Notes: generated from the letters alone by a model not told the origin. DNA of 64,000 bases from Pararobbsia alpina (GCF_902859895.1 NZ_CADIKM010000003.1:124001-188000), one strand, 5' to 3'. Numbered from the stretch's first letter, positions 24,900-34,094 are shown. Numbers and translations: made by a program.

Positions 24900-25535
24900 T
24901 CAGGAGTTGTTGCTGTTTCGGGCGGCGCGATTCCGCAATTCGGCGACCGGATCGGGACCGATCGGAACTTCGCCGCATAGAATGGAGACGCACAGTTCCT
25001 CTACGGAAACGCTTCGCTGCATGCTGACACTACGGAGCCGGTCGAACGCCTGGTCTTCGTCGATTGCCCACAGTTTCATGAGTTTGAGCAAGGCCTTGAA
25101 AACGATTCGGCGTGACTTCACCCGCTCGCGCAATTCGTTGATCTCGGCAAGCACACGGCTGTTGCGCATGAAATTGTGCTCGGCCTGCATCAACACCAAG
25201 TAGGTGCCATTCGAACGCACAGGCTTGACCAGGAATGCCGACACGCCCTGCGCAAGACTCCATTGGATGCGTTCCGGTGTCTCGGATCCAATCACTGCGA
25301 TCAACGGAATGTCCGGCTCCCCAGAGGCCCAGGGGAATATATGACGCTTGTTCGCGTCCGCCTCAAAGAGGCACAGGTCGATGAGCGGCCAATGGGATGG
25401 ATCGGCGGCCGTTCGGCACTCGACCAGCATTCCAAGCCTCGTCAATTGCGACTCGAGGACCTGCCGGTCACGGTCGGGCTTGTGCAGCAGCAGCGCACGT
25501 CGACCTCTGAAGACGGGAATACTGGAGGCTCTCAT
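24900..25535 (-). CDS. amiR: AmiR-like ANTAR-domain transcription antiterminator
   Basis: A 211-residue regulator. Residues about 10-110 form a pseudo-receiver domain without the usual phospho-acceptor pattern. A coiled-coil linker follows, and residues about 133-190 (ELRERVKSRRIVFKALLKLMKLWAIDEDQAFDRLRSVSMQRSVSVEEL) are an ANTAR RNA-binding domain. In Pseudomonas, AmiR binds leader RNA and prevents termination when AmiC releases it on binding amide. The start at 25535 overlaps the amiC stop as ATGA, matching the tight amiC-amiR coupling expected for a protein complex. Likely RNA targets are the leader terminators at 23.7 and 26.8 kb (inference). Confidence 0.9.
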   Translation of the reverse strand: MRASSIPVFRGRRALLLHKPDRDRQVLESQLTRLGMLVECRTAADPSHWPLIDLCLFEADANKRHIFPWASGEPDIPLIAVIGSETPERIQWSLAQGVSAFLVKPVRSNGTYLVLMQAEHNFMRNSRVLAEINELRERVKSRRIVFKALLKLMKLWAIDEDQAFDRLRSVSMQRSVSVEELCVSILCGEVPIGPDPVAELRNRAARNSNNS

Positions 25536-26740
25536 TGCACGACCCTCAGTGGCTGGCGTCGTGGAGACGCCCAGCGGCCCTCTGTCGCCGACCATCCGCG
25601 CACATCGCGCCTTGCGTCGAACCAGACCAGGTAGGGATCCGGCTTGACCGGCTCCGGGCTCGCAAATAATACATCGAAGTGTCCGTTGGCAGTAGAGCGC
25701 CCAAGGCGCGGCGTCAGGAAGCCATGTTGATTTTCAACATCGACACGCACGGTCCCTTGCGGTGCGTCGATTGAGCATTTCACAACGCATTGGCGCACGC
25801 GCTCCACATCGGCCGATCCACACTCGAGGATGGCCTCGGCTAGCAAGTGCACCGCTACATAGGAAGCTTCGGCGTCGGCGCAGGTTACGCTTTGCCCTCC
25901 GAAGCGTGCCCGATACGCGCCGACAAAGGCATGGTTTGCGGGGCTATCGGTGCTTTGAAAATAAACAGCCGAACAGATGTGTCCCACGCGTGCTTCGGGC
26001 TCGACCATTTGCAGATCGACTTCGGACAGGTTGCAACTCGTCAGCGGCGCATAGTCGGCATCGACCCGGTCGCCCATGCCGGAGGACGCTGCGTACTCGG
26101 TCAGCAACGCCAGCGTGGATGCGCCGATCAGCGAGGAAAAGATGAAGTCGGGCTTGAGTGTCTGAATCTCGTCGACGATCCAGTGCACGTCTCGCACACC
26201 CAGCGGCAGATACCGTTCCGCCAGCACGGATCCGCCGTTGCTTTCGACGATATCGCGCATCACGCGGTTGCTTTCCCAGGCCCAAACATAGTTGGAGCCC
26301 ACCATGTAGATCCGCTTTCCGCGCGTCGACAGCATGTAGCCCGCAAGCGGAACGATGTGCTGGTTCGGCGATGCGCCCACGTAGATAATGTTTTCGCTGC
26401 ATTCGAAGCCTTCGTAATGCGACGGATACCACAGCAACGCGTCGGCCCGTTCGAACAGCGGCGCGACCTCCTTGCGGCTCGACGACGTATAGCAGCCGAT
26501 CACATGCGAAACGCCGTTCGTCAGCAACTGCTGGCTCAGGGAAAAGTAGCGTGCCAGCTCGCCGCCGGGGTCGGCCGCAACGGGAGTGAAGGCAAAGTCA
26601 TAGCGCGCGTCCGCCGCCACTTGCTCGATGGCCAGCATTGCGGCGTTGAGCATGGATTGCCCCACCGATCCATAGGTACCGGTTGTCGAGCACAGCAGAC
26701 CGAGCGGAATCTCCAGACGAGCTTTTCGGGGTGCTGACAT
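25532..26740 (-). CDS. amiC: AmiC-like cytosolic amide sensor, negative regulator of AmiR
   Basis: A 402-residue Peripl_BP_5 protein without a signal peptide, as expected for a cytosolic sensor. IPLGLLCSTTGTYGSVGQSMLNAAMLAIEQV opens the first lobe. SSSRKEVAPLFERADALLWYPSHYEGFECSENIIYVGASPNQHIVPL is the amide-pocket region, with the Tyr-Pro-x-x-Tyr-Glu-Gly pattern shared with UrtA/AmiC. The ATG at 26740 is chosen; an upstream in-frame reading runs into the leader terminator. The gene is transcribed from a promoter at 26.9 kb through that terminator, with amiR directly behind. Confidence 0.88.
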   Translation of the reverse strand: MSAPRKARLEIPLGLLCSTTGTYGSVGQSMLNAAMLAIEQVAADARYDFAFTPVAADPGGELARYFSLSQQLLTNGVSHVIGCYTSSSRKEVAPLFERADALLWYPSHYEGFECSENIIYVGASPNQHIVPLAGYMLSTRGKRIYMVGSNYVWAWESNRVMRDIVESNGGSVLAERYLPLGVRDVHWIVDEIQTLKPDFIFSSLIGASTLALLTEYAASSGMGDRVDADYAPLTSCNLSEVDLQMVEPEARVGHICSAVYFQSTDSPANHAFVGAYRARFGGQSVTCADAEASYVAVHLLAEAILECGSADVERVRQCVVKCSIDAPQGTVRVDVENQHGFLTPRLGRSTANGHFDVLFASPEPVKPDPYLVWFDARRDVRGWSATEGRWASPRRQPLRVVQ

Positions 26741-26764
26741 GTTTGCTGTCCATACGTGGTGAGG

Positions 26765-26808
26765 CAAAAACAAAAAGCCCACTCGACCAGAGTTGGTCAA
26801 ATGGGCTT
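26765..26808 (-). terminator. rho-independent terminator in the amiC leader (attenuator)
   Basis: On the minus strand AAGCCCA (26802-26808) pairs with TGGGCTT (26775-26781) and GACCA pairs with TGGTC inside, with a 4-base loop, followed by a T-rich run TTTTTGTTTTTG. No gene on this strand lies upstream before the divergent glycosidase gene. The terminator therefore sits between a promoter and its own gene, as in an attenuated operon. Confidence 0.8.
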
Positions 26809-26913
26809 AGTCGCCTGTCCGTCGGACTAGATGTGACGGACAATGTTTGCTAGTGCGGAATCCTGCCGAAGTGCCTCGCGGACATTTTCAGCAATCCAAC
26901 TTGCGAGGTTCAA

Positions 26914-26942
26914 AATGTACGGGGCGTGATGGTATCCGTCAA
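26914..26942 (-). promoter_or_regulatory. predicted promoter of amiC-amiR-fmdA
   Basis: On the minus strand TTGACG (26937-26942) and TACATT (26914-26919) are 17 bases apart. Transcription would start near 26907, leaving about 165 bases of leader before the amiC start at 26740. The leader also contains an 8-bp stem TGTCCGTC/GACGGACA upstream of the terminator. Confidence 0.62.
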
Positions 26943-27080
26943 CACGAAAAAAAAAGTCAATTCTACGGCCCGGTCGCAACAAGGCGGTGCGCGACGACAT
27001 GACCGGAAACTCACCATCGTCGGCTTCTGAATACGATGGAAGGCCGGCCCACTAGGGTTAATGTGCAAATATACGTCTTG

Positions 27081-27116
27081 TTTCATCGAGCAGGGGTGAC
27101 TGCCCCCTCGACGAAA
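27081..27116. promoter_or_regulatory. imperfect dyad upstream of the GH3 gene
   Basis: TTTCATCGAG (27081-27090) and CTCGACGAAA (27107-27116) are inverted repeats with one mismatch; between them GGGG and CCCC can also pair. It lies 88 bases before the glycosidase start in the 463-base divergent region. It could be an operator or a leader hairpin; no regulator next door is an obvious match. Confidence 0.4.
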
Positions 27117-27203
27117 TGGCATAGACCAACTCGCCTACGATCGTGAGGCCTGGAACGCTTCTCGACGATAGTGCGCACTATTTCCAACAATCAGGAGACA
27201 GAC

Positions 27204-29540
27204 ATGGATATCGCGCGAGCGAACGACAAACGCCGGGCGGCGGAACTGGTCGCCCAGATGACCATCGAGGAGCAGGCGACATTGCTTTCCGGCGACGGCT
27301 GGTGGGCCACGCACGGGATCGAGCGCCTCGGCCTGCCAGCGATTACCCTGTCTGACGGGCCACACGGTTTGCGCAGGATTCGCCGCAACGATAGCTGGGG
27401 GGCCGGAGGCAGCGTGCCGGCAACTTGTTTCCCAACGGCGTCGGCGCTCTCTGCGACGTGGAATACGAAGCTTCTACGTGAAATCGGCGCGGCGCTGGGC
27501 CGCGAAGCGCAGGCGGTCGATGTCCAGGTCTTGTTGGGGCCGGGCATCAACATCAAGCGCTCGCCGCTCGGCGGGCGCAACTTTGAATATTTTTCCGAAG
27601 ATCCCTTGCTGTCCGGCCGCTTGGCGGCGGCCTATATCGACGGCGTCCAGAGCGAGGGTGTGGGCACGTCGCTCAAGCACTTCGCGGTCAATAGTCAGGA
27701 AAGCGAACGCATGGCAACGAGTTCGGACCTCGATGCCCGCACGCTCCATGAAATCTACTTGAGCGCGTTCGAGATCGCCGTGTCCGAGTCGCAACCGTGG
27801 ACGGTGATGAGTTCGTACAACCTTGTCAACGGCACATACGCATCCGAGAACCACGCGTTGCTGACCGACATTCTCCGACGCGACTGGGGCTTCGAAGGCC
27901 TTGTCGTTTCTGACTGGGGCGGCATCAACGATCGTCTGGCGGCGGTTGAAGCCGGCAATGATCTCGAGATGCCGGGCACGGGCGACTTCAACCGTAAGAA
28001 GATCGTTTCGGCCGTGCAGGAAGGCCGTCTATCGAAGGCCTCGCTTGCCCAGGCTGCGACCGAAGTCGTCGCTCTGGTCCTGCGTGCGGTGGCGGCCCAC
28101 AAGACGGATGCAAGTTTCGATGAGGATGCGCACCATGCACTCGCGCGCCGAGCGGGCGCCGAAGCCATCGTGCTGCTCAAGAACGACGACAAGATCCTGC
28201 CGCTTGGCTCCGGCAAGAAAATCGCCATGATCGGCGCATTTGCGAGTTCACCGCGATACCAGGGCGCCGGGAGCTCGATGGTCAATCCGACGCGCACGAG
28301 CAATGCGGCAGACGAACTTGCCGCGCTGCTCGGTGCAGGGAACCTGGTTCTCGCGCGCGGCTACGACACCGAGGGCGACACGACCGATGCACTGGTCAAC
28401 GATGCCGTGAACGCCGCGGCGTCGGCCGATATCGCGGTCGTCTTTGCGGGGCTGCCTGACAGCTACGAGTCGGAGGGTTTCGACCGTCGCTCGATTGCGA
28501 TGCCGCCGGGTCATGTGCGGCTCATCGAAGCGGTGGCACAGAAGCAGCCGAATGTCGTTGTCGTGCTGCTCAATGGCTCGGCGATCGAGATGCCCTGGGC
28601 ACCCAGGGTGAAGGGTATTGTCGAGGCATGGCTCGGCGGACAGGCGGGCGGCGGCGCGATCGCGGATATCTTGACGGGGCGCGCGAATCCGTCGGGTAAG
28701 CTTGCCGAGACGTTTCCCGCCACGCTCGAACAAACACCGACGTTCCCCAACTTTCCGGGGCACTCGGGTCACGCGCACTATGGCGAGGGCGTGTTCGTCG
28801 GCTACCGTTACTACGATGCGAAGCGCCTCGAGCCGCTTTTCCCGTTCGGGTTCGGACTGAGCTATACGGAGTTCGCCTATACCGGCATTCGTAGCAGCGC
28901 AGCTGTATTCGACGTCGATCACGACGGGTCGGTGACGATCGAAGTCACGGTGAAGAACACGGGGTCCGTCCCAGGTCAGGAAGTTGTCCAGCTCTATGTC
29001 CACGAACGCGCGCCGGCTTTGCCGCGGCCGCTTGTCGAACTGCGTGCGTTCGACAAGGCGGCCCTCGAAGCGGGCGAAGAAAAGACGGTTCGTTTCTCAC
29101 TGAACCGACGCGATTTCGCTCACTACGATGCGGACACGAGAGGCTGGGCCGTCACCCCAGGCACCTTCGACATTCGAGCAGGAGGTTCGTCGCGTGAGCT
29201 ACCGCTGAAGACATCCATTGACGTCGCCGCAAAGTCCCTCGTCAGCAAGCATTTGACACGCCGCTCATTGGTTCGCGACTTCAAGGGCGTGGCGGATGGC
29301 ACTGCCTTCTATGAAGAACTGGTGCATGCGCTGGGTTTCGGTGCCTTGCTCGACTCGACCAACCAAGCCGAGAGCGGCGGCCTGACCCAGGAAGAGGTCA
29401 TGGCGATTCGCAAAGCACGCATGTCGGCGTTCGCATTCATTGACGAAATACCGGTCAACAAGGTGCCCGCGTTCTCGCACGGCCAGTTTTCCGAGGCCCG
29501 GCTCGAGGAGATGTTGCGTGCTGCGGGTGACGAGCACTGA
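27204..29540 (+). CDS. glycoside hydrolase family 3 beta-glycosidase
   Basis: A 778-residue exo-acting glycosidase, cytoplasmic as no signal peptide is present. The N-terminal TIM-barrel part shows GPGINIKRSPLGGRNFEYFSEDPLLSG, and VVSDWGG carries the nucleophile Asp (about residue 238). The GH3 C-terminal domain follows, then a fibronectin type III-like domain (GSVPGQEVVQLYVHERAPALPRPLVELRAFDK). About 110 residues of unassigned helical tail end the protein. Domain order matches beta-glucosidases acting on oligosaccharides or aryl glucosides. ATG 27204 follows AGGAGA. It borders the gallate genes, so plant phenolic glycosides are plausible substrates (inference). Confidence 0.92.
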   Translation: MDIARANDKRRAAELVAQMTIEEQATLLSGDGWWATHGIERLGLPAITLSDGPHGLRRIRRNDSWGAGGSVPATCFPTASALSATWNTKLLREIGAALGREAQAVDVQVLLGPGINIKRSPLGGRNFEYFSEDPLLSGRLAAAYIDGVQSEGVGTSLKHFAVNSQESERMATSSDLDARTLHEIYLSAFEIAVSESQPWTVMSSYNLVNGTYASENHALLTDILRRDWGFEGLVVSDWGGINDRLAAVEAGNDLEMPGTGDFNRKKIVSAVQEGRLSKASLAQAATEVVALVLRAVAAHKTDASFDEDAHHALARRAGAEAIVLLKNDDKILPLGSGKKIAMIGAFASSPRYQGAGSSMVNPTRTSNAADELAALLGAGNLVLARGYDTEGDTTDALVNDAVNAAASADIAVVFAGLPDSYESEGFDRRSIAMPPGHVRLIEAVAQKQPNVVVVLLNGSAIEMPWAPRVKGIVEAWLGGQAGGGAIADILTGRANPSGKLAETFPATLEQTPTFPNFPGHSGHAHYGEGVFVGYRYYDAKRLEPLFPFGFGLSYTEFAYTGIRSSAAVFDVDHDGSVTIEVTVKNTGSVPGQEVVQLYVHERAPALPRPLVELRAFDKAALEAGEEKTVRFSLNRRDFAHYDADTRGWAVTPGTFDIRAGGSSRELPLKTSIDVAAKSLVSKHLTRRSLVRDFKGVADGTAFYEELVHALGFGALLDSTNQAESGGLTQEEVMAIRKARMSAFAFIDEIPVNKVPAFSHGQFSEARLEEMLRAAGDEH

Positions 29541-29559
29541 CGCGACGCCGCGCTTTTGC

Positions 29560-30843
29560 TTACCCGTCGCCTCGCCCGGTTTGATCACGCACGACTTCGC
29601 GGATCGCGTCGAGCAGCTTGCGAGCCGCGGGTGACGGAACGCTGCCGGCGCGCATCGTCAGGCCGATGTCGCGCTGGGTCCCCGGCATGGCGATATCGAG
29701 CATCGCAAGTTGCCCCGTTTCACGTTCGTAGTGCAGTTGCTGTTGGGATAGGGCTGCCACCATATCGGTCCGTAAAAGGAGGCCGCGGATCATTGCAAGA
29801 TCGGCGGTCTCGACAGTAGGTGTCGGCGGCTTCAATTTGCTGCGCACGAACAGCGCATCGAGCAGGGCGCGTGCCGGCGCATGGCTGCGCGGCAAGATCC
29901 ACTGCTGTTCGCTGAGCTGCTTGAGCGATAAACCCCGCAGACCGGCGATCGGATGGTCGCGCCGCGTCAGCACCACCATGCCCTCCGCCATCAGGGGCTC
30001 GCCGACCAGCCCTCCGGCCGGATCGGTGGGCCGCAATGCACCGAGAATGAAGTCGATGTCGCCCGCCCGCAGGCTCGCTACAAGCGTCTCGTAGGCGCTC
30101 TCGTCGGTCGCCACGCGTACGCCCGCGTAGGTGCGGCATACACGTGCCGTAGCTTCGGGAAGGATCAGCGTACGCCCGAGCGGCAACGCGCCAACCGTGA
30201 CCAGGCCCCGGACCGTGCCACGCAGTGCGGCGATGTCCTCGGGCACATGGCGTAGCTCGTTGAGCGCACGCCTGACATGCAGCGCAAACATATCGCCTTC
30301 CCGGCTCAATTGAAGCCCGCGCGCGCTGCGATGGAAAAGCTGCATGCTCGCGCCGCTTTCGAGAATACGGATCGCGCTGCTGACGGCGGGCTGACTGATC
30401 CCAAGGGTCTTCGCGGCGCTCGGCATATGACGGTGGCGTGCCAGGGCGACCAGAATCTGCAGTCGCCTTGTATTGAGCAGATAGGCGGGAAGCATGGACG
30501 GTGCACTGGATCGGGTCCGCGATTGACGCGCAGCGCACCAGTGCGCCAGTTCCTCGAGTTCGGCGAGCGCGCGTTTGCCTCGTTCGACGACGACGCGTCC
30601 CACCGGCGTCACGAGCATGCCGGAGGGGCGGCGTTCGAACAGGGGCTCGCCGAGCGCCGCCTCGAGTTCCTGGATGGAGCGGGTCACTGCGGATTGCGCA
30701 CGGTACAGGGTCGCGGCCGCTAGCGTCACGCTGCCGCTTTCGGCAACCACCACGAATACGCGCAAGTGTCCCAGGTTGATGGGCTCGCGGGCCGCCGACG
30801 AGGCGCCTGCGATCGAGGGTTCCGTCAAGGTCGTATCGGGCAT
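29560..30843 (-). CDS. LysR-type regulator with two tandem helix-turn-helix domains (gallate pathway)
   Basis: A 427-residue LysR-type protein, about 120 residues longer than normal. Residues 24-83 (LGHLRVFVVVAESGSVTLAAATLYRAQSAVTRSIQELE...) are one LysR winged HTH. Residues 124-185 (NTRRLQILVALARHRHMPSAAKTLGISQPAVSSAIRILE...) are a second one. A substrate-binding domain follows from about 210. The gene is divergent from the gallate operon, so it probably senses gallate or a ring-cleavage product. Most LysR proteins have one HTH, so this one may bind an unusual operator. Some LysR proteins near protocatechuate or gallate genes share this form, which is family recollection and not checked here. 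Confidence 0.85.
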   Translation of the reverse strand: MPDTTLTEPSIAGASSAAREPINLGHLRVFVVVAESGSVTLAAATLYRAQSAVTRSIQELEAALGEPLFERRPSGMLVTPVGRVVVERGKRALAELEELAHWCAARQSRTRSSAPSMLPAYLLNTRRLQILVALARHRHMPSAAKTLGISQPAVSSAIRILESGASMQLFHRSARGLQLSREGDMFALHVRRALNELRHVPEDIAALRGTVRGLVTVGALPLGRTLILPEATARVCRTYAGVRVATDESAYETLVASLRAGDIDFILGALRPTDPAGGLVGEPLMAEGMVVLTRRDHPIAGLRGLSLKQLSEQQWILPRSHAPARALLDALFVRSKLKPPTPTVETADLAMIRGLLLRTDMVAALSQQQLHYERETGQLAMLDIAMPGTQRDIGLTMRAGSVPSPAARKLLDAIREVVRDQTGRGDG

Positions 30844-31285
30844 GGCCTTCTATTCGCAAGGAGACGGTGCAGGCTTTGCCGGAGCAGTCGATGCGCGCTC
30901 TGGCCAACCGCGCTTGCGACGTCGTTCAAAAGCCATCGGTTTTGTTTATCGGGTTTCCATGAGCGGCGCCCGATGAGTGGCGATTCTACCGCGTGTCGCT
31001 GCGCGCGTTGTGGCCCGCCCGGCGGGCCGATCTCCCCCAGCATCAGTAGCTCCGCGTCATTTTCAGGGTGAGATTCTTGCCGTTCGCCCGGTGCCGGACG
31101 GGTTAACCCTGTCTGTGCCGCCCGCCATCTAATTCGTATCTTCCGCTTGCCATTTTGCGGGTCGTCCGGCCGTCACTGCCGTTCATATGAGATCGCACGG
31201 GCCGGCGCAAAAGCGTGCTTCTCATCGATACATGAACTCGCGTTCGACAGATCGCGAGACTACAGAGCCTTTAGGAGGAGACCCC
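30844..31285. promoter_or_regulatory. divergent control region of the gallate regulator and operon, with a dyad
   Basis: This 442-base gap holds no gene that I can support. ATCGGG (30948-30953) and CCCGAT (30969-30974) form a dyad with a 15-base spacer, about 105 bases upstream of the regulator start, preceded by a related half-site CATCGG. It is a candidate LysR operator. I could not assign clear -35 and -10 boxes for the transporter gene. Confidence 0.4.
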
Positions 31286-32626
31286 ATGAACCCCGTCGAA
31301 GCCGTCGACATCAAGGCATTTATCGATAGCCGGAAGATGGCGCCGTACCAGTGGCTAGTACTTGTTCTGTGTTTTGTGATCGTCGCGATGGATGGGCTGG
31401 ACACAGCCGTGATGGGCTTTATCGCGCCCGTGCTGATGCACGACTGGCAAATAGCGCGCGCGGCGTTCGGCCCGGTGATGAGCGCGGCCATGATCGGGCT
31501 CGCGGTGGGCGCACTCGTGGCGGGGCCGACCGCGGACCGGATCGGCCGCAAGACGGTGCTGATCGGATCCGTGCTGTGTTTCGGGGTCTTCAGCGTGGGC
31601 TGCGCGATGGCCCATACGCCGACGGAGCTGCTGTTGCTGCGCTTCCTGACCGGCCTGGGTCTCGGCGCGGCCATGCCGAACTCAACGACTCTGCTCTCTG
31701 AATACGTGCCCTCGCGTAACCGATCGCTACTCGTGACGATCATGTTCACGGGCTTCAACTTCGGTTCGGGTGCGGGCGGCTTCGTCGCGGCCTGGCTCAT
31801 TCCGCATTTTGGCTGGCGCGGCGTGCTGATGTTCGGCGGCATTGTGCCGTTGGCGAGCGTGCCGTTCCTGCTCTGGCTGCTGCCGGAGTCCGCTCGTTTC
31901 ATGCTGGTGCGCAATGCCCTCAGTGCGCGCATTGCCTCGACGCTGGGGCGCGTGAGCGGCCACCGCTTCGACGCCGGAACACGCTTCACGGCGCCTGAAC
32001 CGGATGTCGGCGGCAAGGCGCCGGTGCGCGTGCTGTTCGCCGACGGGTACGCATTCGGCACATTGATGCTGTGGGTGACGTATTTCATGGGCTTGCTGAT
32101 CATCTACTTGTTGACCGGCTGGCTGCCTACCCTGATCAAGGATGCAGGGTTTCCGATTGAGCGGGCGGCCGCGATTACCGGTTTGTTCCAGCTAGGTGGC
32201 ACGGTCGGCGCGATTGCCGTGGGCTTTGCGATGGACCGGCTGGATCGCAACCGGGTGATTGCCGTCGCTTACCTCCTGGGTGGCGTGTTCATCTTCGCGC
32301 TCGGTGCAGGGACCTTGAAATCAGCCTTGCTGTCGGTGCTCGTCACCTGCGCAGGGTTCTTCATGAGCGGTGCGCAAACCGGGCTGAACGCGCTCGCACC
32401 GACCTACTACCCGACGCGTGCACGAGCAACGGGCGTGAGCTGGATGCTGGGGATCGGTCGATTCGGCGGCATTCTTGGATCGCTGGTCGGGGGCACCTTG
32501 CTCTCACTCGGACTCAGCTTCGAAACGGTGTTTTCAATCCTGGCTGTGCCCGCGGTGCTGGCCGCCATCGCGATCGTCATGAATCGCGTTGCGCTCCGAT
32601 TCATACAGAACCCGGTCAAGGCCTAA
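31286..32626 (+). CDS. MFS transporter, aromatic acid:H+ symporter family (probable gallate importer)
   Basis: A 446-residue 12-helix permease. MDGLDTAVMGFIAPVLMHDW holds the Asp-Gly-x-Asp motif of helix 1 in the aromatic acid:H+ symporters (PcaK, GalT). GLAVGALVAGPTADRIGRKTVLI is the loop 2-3 signature of the major facilitator superfamily. The second half repeats with AVGFAMDRLDRNRVI. ATG 31286 has the strong site AGGAGGAG 6 bases upstream; earlier in-frame codons are in the control region. It is the first gene of the gallate operon, so gallate is the likely cargo. Confidence 0.88.
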   Translation: MNPVEAVDIKAFIDSRKMAPYQWLVLVLCFVIVAMDGLDTAVMGFIAPVLMHDWQIARAAFGPVMSAAMIGLAVGALVAGPTADRIGRKTVLIGSVLCFGVFSVGCAMAHTPTELLLLRFLTGLGLGAAMPNSTTLLSEYVPSRNRSLLVTIMFTGFNFGSGAGGFVAAWLIPHFGWRGVLMFGGIVPLASVPFLLWLLPESARFMLVRNALSARIASTLGRVSGHRFDAGTRFTAPEPDVGGKAPVRVLFADGYAFGTLMLWVTYFMGLLIIYLLTGWLPTLIKDAGFPIERAAAITGLFQLGGTVGAIAVGFAMDRLDRNRVIAVAYLLGGVFIFALGAGTLKSALLSVLVTCAGFFMSGAQTGLNALAPTYYPTRARATGVSWMLGIGRFGGILGSLVGGTLLSLGLSFETVFSILAVPAVLAAIAIVMNRVALRFIQNPVKA

Positions 32627-32654
32627 GCTTTTTGCTTCAATCAACAGGTGTTCA

Positions 32655-33386
32655 ATGGAAAACGGCTTATCGATGCTGGTGGTCAGCGCTCACAGCGCGG
32701 ACTTTGTCTGGCGTGCGGGCGGCGCCATCGCGCTCCACAAGAAGAATGGCTATCGCGTCAAAGTGGTGTGCCTGTCATATGGCGAGCGTGGCGAATCCGC
32801 GAAGCTGTGGCGCAAGGGCGAAATGACCGTCGAGAAAGTCAAGGCCGCGCGCCAGGAGGAAGCCTTGCGCGCGGCCGACGTGCTGGGCGCGGAAGTGGAC
32901 TTCTTTGATCTGGGCGACTACCCCCTGCGTGTCTCCGACGAGTTGTTGATGCGTCTTGTCGATGTCTATCGCGAAGTGCAGCCTGCGTTTGTCCTGAGCC
33001 ATTCGCTCAAGGATCCGTACAATTTCGATCACCCCCTCGCGATGCATGTCGCGCAGGAGGCGCGCATCATCGCACAGGCAGAGGGGTATCTTCCCGGCCA
33101 GAAAGTCGTGGGCGCGCCGCCCGTCTACGCGTTCGAGCCTCATCAGACCGAGCAGTGCGAGTGGTTGCCCAACACGTTCCTCGATATCACCGAGGTATGG
33201 GATCTCAAGCGCCGCGCGATCGAATGCATGGCGGGCCAGGAACATCTCTGGGAGTACTACACGCGCGTGGCGCAACAACGAGGCGTGCAGGCCAAGCGCA
33301 ATATCGGCATCACGGCGCGCCGCTCGATCGACTATGCGGAAGCGTATCAGCGCGTCACGCCGCAGGTCGTCGGAGATCTGTCGTGA
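32655..33386 (+). CDS. galB: 4-oxalomesaconate hydratase, PIG-L type (GalB-like)
   Basis: A 243-residue zinc enzyme of the PIG-L/LmbE fold. The metal site begins with [16 protein letters not shown] (His-x-x-Asp pattern) and is completed by the His in [13 protein letters not shown]. It hydrates 4-oxalomesaconate to 4-carboxy-4-hydroxy-2-oxoadipate in gallate and protocatechuate 4,5-cleavage. This is the type found in Pseudomonas putida GalB, unrelated to the LigJ amidohydrolase type. Its stop overlaps the next start (GTGA). The neighbours, aldolase and tautomerase, are the adjacent steps of the same pathway. Confidence 0.9.
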   Translation: MENGLSMLVVSAHSADFVWRAGGAIALHKKNGYRVKVVCLSYGERGESAKLWRKGEMTVEKVKAARQEEALRAADVLGAEVDFFDLGDYPLRVSDELLMRLVDVYREVQPAFVLSHSLKDPYNFDHPLAMHVAQEARIIAQAEGYLPGQKVVGAPPVYAFEPHQTEQCEWLPNTFLDITEVWDLKRRAIECMAGQEHLWEYYTRVAQQRGVQAKRNIGITARRSIDYAEAYQRVTPQVVGDLS

Positions 33387-34078
33387 AGCGCGGCGTGGTG
33401 GTCAGAAATATTCGGCGTGCGCCAGCGGCCGAGATCGAGGTTCTGCGGACTGCCGGTGTCGCGACGGTTCATGAGGCGCAGAGCCGGCTCGGTCTGCTTG
33501 CGGCGTATATGCGGCCGATCTACGCGGGTGCAACGATTGCCGGTTCAGCCGTGACGGTGCTGGTGCCACCTTCCGACAACTGGATGTTGCACGTTGCCGC
33601 TGAACAATGCCAGGCGGGAGATGTGCTGGTCGTCGCGCCGACCTCGCCCTGCGAGGACGGCTATTTTGGCGAGCTGCTCGCCACCTCGCTCGCGGCGCGC
33701 GGCGTGCTCGGGTTGATCATCGATGCAGGTTGCCGCGACATCCGTGCGCTCACCGAGATGGGCTTTCCGGTCTGGTCGAAGGCCATATCCGCGCAGGGCA
33801 CGGTGAAGGAAACGCTCGGCTCGGTCAATATTCCATTGGTGTGCGCGCAGCAACTGGTGCGCGCCGGCGACGTCATCGTCGCGGACGACGATGGTGTGGT
33901 GGTCGTACCGGTCGAGACCGTGGCCGCAGTGGCCGAGGCGTCGCAAGCTCGCATGAAGAAGGAGTTGAAAACGCGTGCGGTCCTCGCCGGTGGTGAACTT
34001 GGGCTCGACTATTACGCGATGCGCGACAGGCTCGTGGCCAAGGGCTTGCGCTATGTCGACTCGGAAGCCCAGCTCTGA
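33383..34078 (+). CDS. galC: 4-carboxy-4-hydroxy-2-oxoadipate aldolase (GalC/LigK-like, RraA fold)
   Basis: A 231-residue class II pyruvate aldolase of the RraA/HMG-CHA aldolase fold. [32 protein letters not shown] opens the domain. [31 protein letters not shown] holds the Gly-Glu-Leu and Asp-x-Gly-x-Arg-Asp metal and pyruvate site, and [13 protein letters not shown] is the C-terminal block. It splits 4-carboxy-4-hydroxy-2-oxoadipate to pyruvate and oxaloacetate. The start is GTG overlapping the galB stop. The length is close to LigK. Confidence 0.92.
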   Translation: MKRGVVVRNIRRAPAAEIEVLRTAGVATVHEAQSRLGLLAAYMRPIYAGATIAGSAVTVLVPPSDNWMLHVAAEQCQAGDVLVVAPTSPCEDGYFGELLATSLAARGVLGLIIDAGCRDIRALTEMGFPVWSKAISAQGTVKETLGSVNIPLVCAQQLVRAGDVIVADDDGVVVVPVETVAAVAEASQARMKKELKTRAVLAGGELGLDYYAMRDRLVAKGLRYVDSEAQL

Positions 34079-34094
34079 CCGAGGATCCTGGATC

